From Candidatus Woesearchaeota archaeon (GTDB lineage: Archaea; Nanobdellota; Nanobdellia; Woesearchaeales; GW2011-AR9): DNA of 9,393 nt. Below the pieces are notes generated by a model. The model saw nothing but the letters and a program-made list of their open reading frames with translations, was not told where the DNA came from and ran no database searches. The position numbers and the translations under genes were made by a program. Shown here piece after piece: positions 7,239 to 9,393 of this stretch (the first letter of the stretch is position 1; every line of letters starts with the position of its first letter). The stretch lies in assembly GCA_016179995.1 (NCBI GenBank), contig JACPCC010000097.1, positions 1 to 9,393 on the forward strand, in the 5' to 3' direction.

Positions 7239-7248
7239 TTATTTAAAC
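7239..7248 (+). promoter_or_regulatory. TATA-like box of the BolA-like gene
   Basis: TTATTTAAAC is centred about 27 bases before ATG 7271, the spacing expected for a leaderless archaeal message; there is no Shine-Dalgarno sequence. Confidence 0.4.
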
Positions 7249-7270
7249 CATTAAGGTATTTAAAAGAAAT

Positions 7271-7438
7271 ATGAAATTTATCGAACAAATCAAAAAGAAG
7301 ATTGAATCAGCCCTACCAGGAGCAACCGTTAATGTTTTAGACCAAAGTTCAGAACATCAAGAGCATAATCCAGTTGGCGCGCATCTTGAAGTACATGAAA
7401 GAACAGATCCATGCCCTAAAAATAAAGAGCAAATTTGA
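7271..7438 (+). CDS. BolA-like protein, C-terminally shortened
   Basis: A 55-residue product. The start, FIEQIKKKIESALPGATVNV, is a clear BolA N-terminal helix and first strand, followed by a His-rich loop (H29, H32) and GAHLEV, where BolA proteins have the invariant His (H38) that can bind a shared [2Fe-2S] cluster with a CGFS glutaredoxin. The family normally continues with VxSxxFxGxSLxxRHRxVYxxL to about 80 residues. Here the protein instead goes on as HERTDPCPKNKEQI and stops, so the recognition helix and its R-H motif are missing. No continuation of the family pattern was found in the other two frames downstream. It is either a decaying gene, or a short variant keeping the cluster-binding half; C48 could be an extra ligand. 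A CGFS glutaredoxin lies 240 bases downstream on the same strand, the classical partner of BolA. Confidence 0.6.
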   Translation: MKFIEQIKKKIESALPGATVNVLDQSSEHQEHNPVGAHLEVHERTDPCPKNKEQI

Positions 7439-7445
7439 ATAGAAA

Positions 7446-7496
7446 GATTGAAGACTTAAAAAAATAATCTTAAGTTTAATCTAAAATCTACTTTTT
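7446..7496 (+). terminator. Imperfect hairpin plus T-run after the BolA-like gene
   Basis: GATTGAAGACTTAA (7446-7459) pairs imperfectly with TTAAGTTTAATC (7470-7481), and a TTTTT run follows at 7492-7496. This would end the BolA message and separate it from the glutaredoxin gene. Confidence 0.3.
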
Positions 7497-7677
7497 CAAC
7501 TTTGTGGGTCACTTGGGGTGTTTCAGCAAGAACACCTTATTGGAAAAAGAAGAATAAGAAAACTAAGCAAGCCAGAAAGGCAAAACATGCTATAGGTTAA
7601 TAGACTGGCAGTGTAAGTTCTATTTGAAAAATAATTGCATAACTTTTTTAACTGCACCAAAAAGTAAGAAATACGAC

Positions 7678-7983
7678 ATGAATCCCGCATTAAAACAACG
7701 AATAGAAGAACTAATCAATTCCAGCCCCGTATTTTTATTTATGAAAGGAACACCACAAATGCCGCAATGCGGATTCTCTGCCCAGGTTATTGAGATTTTA
7801 AATGAGCAGAATATCAAGTTCAAATCATTTAACGTCTTTGAAGATGAAGCCATACGTCAAGGTATAAAAGAATATGCCAGCTGGCCAACTATACCACAAA
7901 TATATATTAAAGGAAAATTTATTGGCGGATGCGATATTTTAACAGATTTAGCTCAAAGCGGTGAGTTAAAGAAGATAATTTAA
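7678..7983 (+). CDS. Monothiol glutaredoxin, CGFS type (Grx4/GrxD family)
   Basis: A 101-residue thioredoxin-fold protein that binds a glutathione- or thiol-liganded [2Fe-2S] cluster and passes it on, often together with BolA proteins. It shows the whole family pattern: FMKGTPQMPQCGFS with K23 and the active-site C31, WPTIPQIYIKG with the cis-Pro at 73, and GGCDIL (83-88). Length is normal for a single-domain member. The frame is open upstream to a TTG at 7624, but the ATG at 7678 starts exactly where the family begins (NPALKQRIEELI...), so it is preferred; the extra 18 residues look unrelated. No clear Shine-Dalgarno is present; a weak TTTTTTAAC lies about 30 bases before the ATG. CGFS glutaredoxins are frequent in bacteria and eukaryotes and patchy in archaea, so transfer from bacteria is plausible. 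Confidence 0.93.
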   Translation: MNPALKQRIEELINSSPVFLFMKGTPQMPQCGFSAQVIEILNEQNIKFKSFNVFEDEAIRQGIKEYASWPTIPQIYIKGKFIGGCDILTDLAQSGELKKII

Positions 7984-8039
7984 AATCTTAGAAAAATATA
8001 AATTAATTAATAAAATAATATGATTATACTTATTATTAT

Positions 8040-8101
8040 GAATATTTATGATTATGAATATTTATGATTATGAATATTTATGATTATGAATATTTATGAT
8101 A
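8040..8101. repeat. 16-base tandem repeat, about 3.8 copies
   Basis: The unit GAATATTTATGATTAT repeats at 8040, 8056, 8072 and 8088 with no change until the last copy breaks off into AATGG. The unit includes the palindrome AATATT. It fills half of the gap between the convergent glutaredoxin and ferritin-VIT1 genes and ends 5 bases before the latter's stop codon. Confidence 0.95.
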
Positions 8102-8105
8102 ATGG

Positions 8106-9023
8106 TTATTTAACCAATAATATATTTACTTCTAAAACAAGTCTAGCTAAATAACCAACGCCGAAACTGAAAGCTGAAACGCCCAAACTAATAAGAGCCA
8201 TTTCCCAAAATCTTCTTTGAAATGGTAGGTCTTGAGCTACAGAAGTATAAAAAGTAAAACCAAAGATAATAGTAATTCCCATAACAATAGTGCAGGCTAA
8301 AGAAAAAAACACGTTTGAAAAAATTAGATATGGTAAAACTAAAAGAATAACTGTGATAATATAGGCAATGCCAGTATAAATACTAGCTCTTAGAGAATTT
8401 TTTGCTAAAGATTTTTCTGCTTTTCTAGATAAATATGCTGAAGCCGCCATGGAAAAAGCAGCGGCCACTCCAATAATTAACCCACTAATAGCTATAATCT
8501 TATTATCACGTAAAGCCAAAGTTAAACCGGCTAAAGCACCAGTTAGCTCAACTAAAGCATCATTCAAACCTAAAACAATGGAGCCAATATATTGCAACTT
8601 TTTTTCTCCAAGAAGATTTATTAATTTTTCTTCGTGTTTCTGCTCATCTTTCATGACTCCCATTGATTCTGGCAGATATTTCAACCACCCAGCATAATTT
8701 TTCTGTATTCTACTTTCCCCTCTTTCCATGAGCTTTAAAGCAAAGGTTAAACCTAAGAAACGAGCCAAGAGATAATACCACCACAATAAGAGAGTAGAAT
8801 GTCCAATATCTTTGCCGGTATATTTTTTCCAAAAAAAGTACTGTTTTTTTTCTTCGTTAGAGATGTGCTGTAATACTGCTTTGTTTTTCTTATCTTTACA
8901 AACTGAAGCTAGTTTTAAATAAATTAAGTGTTCAGTAATTTCTTGACGCTGGGCTTTAGAAATGAATTTTAGGGCTTTGTTTGGTAAATGTTTAACATTA
9001 TCAGCTAGAATATTCATTGACAC
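8106..9023 (-). CDS. Ferritin-like domain plus VIT1/CCC1 iron transporter (MbfA-like)
   Basis: A 305-residue membrane protein joining a rubrerythrin/ferritin-like cytoplasmic domain (~1-135) to a VIT1/CCC1 transporter (~140-305). In the first part, QEITEHLIYLKLA (27-39), SNEEKKQYFFWKKYTG (55-70), and E100/E103 then DEQKHEE (126-132) place di-iron Glu residues; the first ExxH is changed to E58xxQ61, while E127xxH130 is kept. The second part starts with GLNDALVELTGALAGLTLAL (152-171), the VIT1 signature, followed by SMAASAYLSRKAE (191-203) and three more membrane segments. Bacterial proteins with this architecture (MbfA) export iron; yeast and plant VIT1/CCC1 move Fe2+ or Mn2+ into vacuoles. 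The likely role is iron or manganese efflux. Start: GTG 9023 has GGTGA (9028-9032) four bases upstream; ATG 9017 is the alternative, two codons shorter. Confidence 0.88.
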   Translation of the reverse strand: MSMNILADNVKHLPNKALKFISKAQRQEITEHLIYLKLASVCKDKKNKAVLQHISNEEKKQYFFWKKYTGKDIGHSTLLLWWYYLLARFLGLTFALKLMERGESRIQKNYAGWLKYLPESMGVMKDEQKHEEKLINLLGEKKLQYIGSIVLGLNDALVELTGALAGLTLALRDNKIIAISGLIIGVAAAFSMAASAYLSRKAEKSLAKNSLRASIYTGIAYIITVILLVLPYLIFSNVFFSLACTIVMGITIIFGFTFYTSVAQDLPFQRRFWEMALISLGVSAFSFGVGYLARLVLEVNILLVK

Positions 9024-9080
9024 AATTTCACCCCAAACAAGAATAAATTAAAGAAAGTTTATAAAATATACGCTAGAATA

Positions 9081-9092
9081 GATATAATAAAA
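9081..9092 (+). promoter_or_regulatory. TATA-like box of the NOG1 gene
   Basis: GATATAATAAAA is centred about 26 bases before ATG 9113, with no Shine-Dalgarno sequence between, as for a leaderless message. A second TATA-like stretch (TTTATAAAATATA) lies at about 9058-9070 in the 89-base gap shared with the divergent transporter gene. Confidence 0.5.
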
Positions 9093-9112
9093 CAAATAGG
9101 CACAAACAGACC

Positions 9113-9393
9113 ATGAACTTCCAAACTCTTTCCACCGTACCTAGCAGCAAGCAGATGCTTGATGAAGCTTTCCGTAAATCTAGAGAGCAGGCTGATAAAA
9201 AAAGTTTTCGAGGAGAATGGATTCAAAAAGTCAAACAGAATGAATCTACAAAATTAGATGTCTTCAAAAATGAATTAGCTCAAAAATTACAACGAATTTT
9301 AAAAGAATTCCCCGATTCCGAGCGTCTTCCAAGATTTTATAACAAACTTCTTCGTCTCACTTTAGATTATGATATGTTTAAAAAATCCTTAGG
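9113..9393 (+). CDS. NOG1 ribosome-assembly GTPase, N-terminal part, cut by window end
   Basis: The frame is open from ATG 9113 to the last base (93 codons). The start, MNFQTLSTVPSSKQMLDEAF followed by R-K-S-R-E-Q-A, matches the N-terminal helical domain of NOG1 (nucleolar GTP-binding protein 1 family), which in eukaryotes inserts its helices into the pre-60S particle and in archaea is a conserved Obg-related GTPase for large-subunit assembly. The later part, ILKEFPDSERLPRFYNKLLR and LDYDMFKKSLG, fits the family pattern in which a Pro and FY precede the helix before the G domain. The GTP-binding motifs lie beyond the window. This gene is the best taxonomic marker here because bacteria lack NOG1. 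Confidence 0.82.
   Translation, partial: MNFQTLSTVPSSKQMLDEAFRKSREQADKKSFRGEWIQKVKQNESTKLDVFKNELAQKLQRILKEFPDSERLPRFYNKLLRLTLDYDMFKKSL

Larger units (their letters stand above)
6857..7270. other. 414-base intergenic region with inverted repeats
   Basis: No convincing gene on either strand; all frames are broken often. It separates the divergent helicase and BolA-like genes. Perfect inverted repeats are: ATGCCGGCAT (7014-7023), TTTTCTAGAAAA (7056-7067), ACATTCA-ATGA-TGAATGT (7078-7095), and AACTAG...CTAGTT (7152-7157 with 7171-7176). On the minus strand a TATA-like stretch (TTTATATTATAA, about 6978-6989) would give the helicase a leader of about 100 bases. On the plus strand TATATAAAT (7158-7166) and CTATAAA (7204-7210) are further TATA-like sites. 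It may hold a small structured RNA or operators, but I cannot assign it to a known family. Confidence 0.55.

Noticed and set aside
6857..7270. tRNA or known riboswitch
   Set aside because: No cloverleaf or T-loop pattern and no riboswitch core that I can recognise; only simple inverted repeats.
7624..7677. N-terminal extension of the glutaredoxin from TTG
   Set aside because: The extra 18 residues do not resemble the family, and the ATG at 7678 fits the normal N-terminus and length.
8040..8101. CRISPR array or replication iterons
   Set aside because: No spacers, no initiator gene, and the position at the end of two converging genes fits a slippage-prone array better than an origin.
8449..8697. 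Open frame on the plus strand inside the ferritin-VIT1 gene
   Set aside because: Antisense of a conserved gene, no family features.

Overview
The window is AT-rich and most likely comes from an archaeon, probably a small-genome lineage of the DPANN/Woesearchaeota type. The evidence is: (i) the partial gene at the right edge encodes the N-terminus of NOG1, a ribosome-assembly GTPase of archaea and eukaryotes; (ii) several genes have a TATA-like box about 25 bases before an ATG with no Shine-Dalgarno sequence, the pattern of archaeal leaderless transcripts; (iii) there is an archaeal-type DUF112/TctA-like membrane protein. Other genes (GGDEF protein, BolA-like protein, CGFS glutaredoxin, RhlE-like helicase, IS481-type transposase) have bacterial-type relatives, which suggests a genome that has taken up bacterial genes. 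The lineage is inferred; no rRNA is present.

Layout. 1-1109: an IS481-like insertion sequence whose transposase (minus strand) is split by a -1 frame change at a run of eight A, preceded by a ~115-base mini-element carrying the same kind of ends. 1126-2346 (minus): DUF112 membrane protein. 2347-2547: divergent promoter region with a 17-base tandem repeat. 2548-3480 (plus): degenerate receiver plus GGDEF protein. 3627-5339 (plus): Kef-type cation/proton antiporter with a TrkA-N domain. Only 5 bases further lies the end of a minus-strand pair: a 40-residue CxxC...CxxC mini-protein (5345-5467) whose ATG directly follows the stop of a DEAD-box RNA helicase with an RG-rich tail (5468-6856). 6857-7270: 414 non-coding bases with several perfect inverted repeats. 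7271-7438 (plus): short BolA-like gene lacking the family's C-terminal half. 7678-7983 (plus): CGFS monothiol glutaredoxin. 7984-8105: 16-base tandem repeat between converging genes. 8106-9023 (minus): ferritin-like plus VIT1/CCC1 iron transporter. 9113-9393 (plus): NOG1, cut by the window end.

Functional links. BolA-like protein, CGFS glutaredoxin and the ferritin-VIT1 transporter sit together and all point to iron or Fe-S handling. The helicase and the CxxC mini-protein are translationally coupled and probably act together on RNA. The GGDEF protein and Kef antiporter are adjacent but each seems to have its own promoter. I see no CRISPR array, no tRNA or rRNA, and no defence system. The most notable features are the hidden CxxC mini-gene, the cluster of IS ends, the GGDEF protein in an archaeal setting, the truncated BolA next to the glutaredoxin, and two unrelated minisatellites in intergenic DNA.
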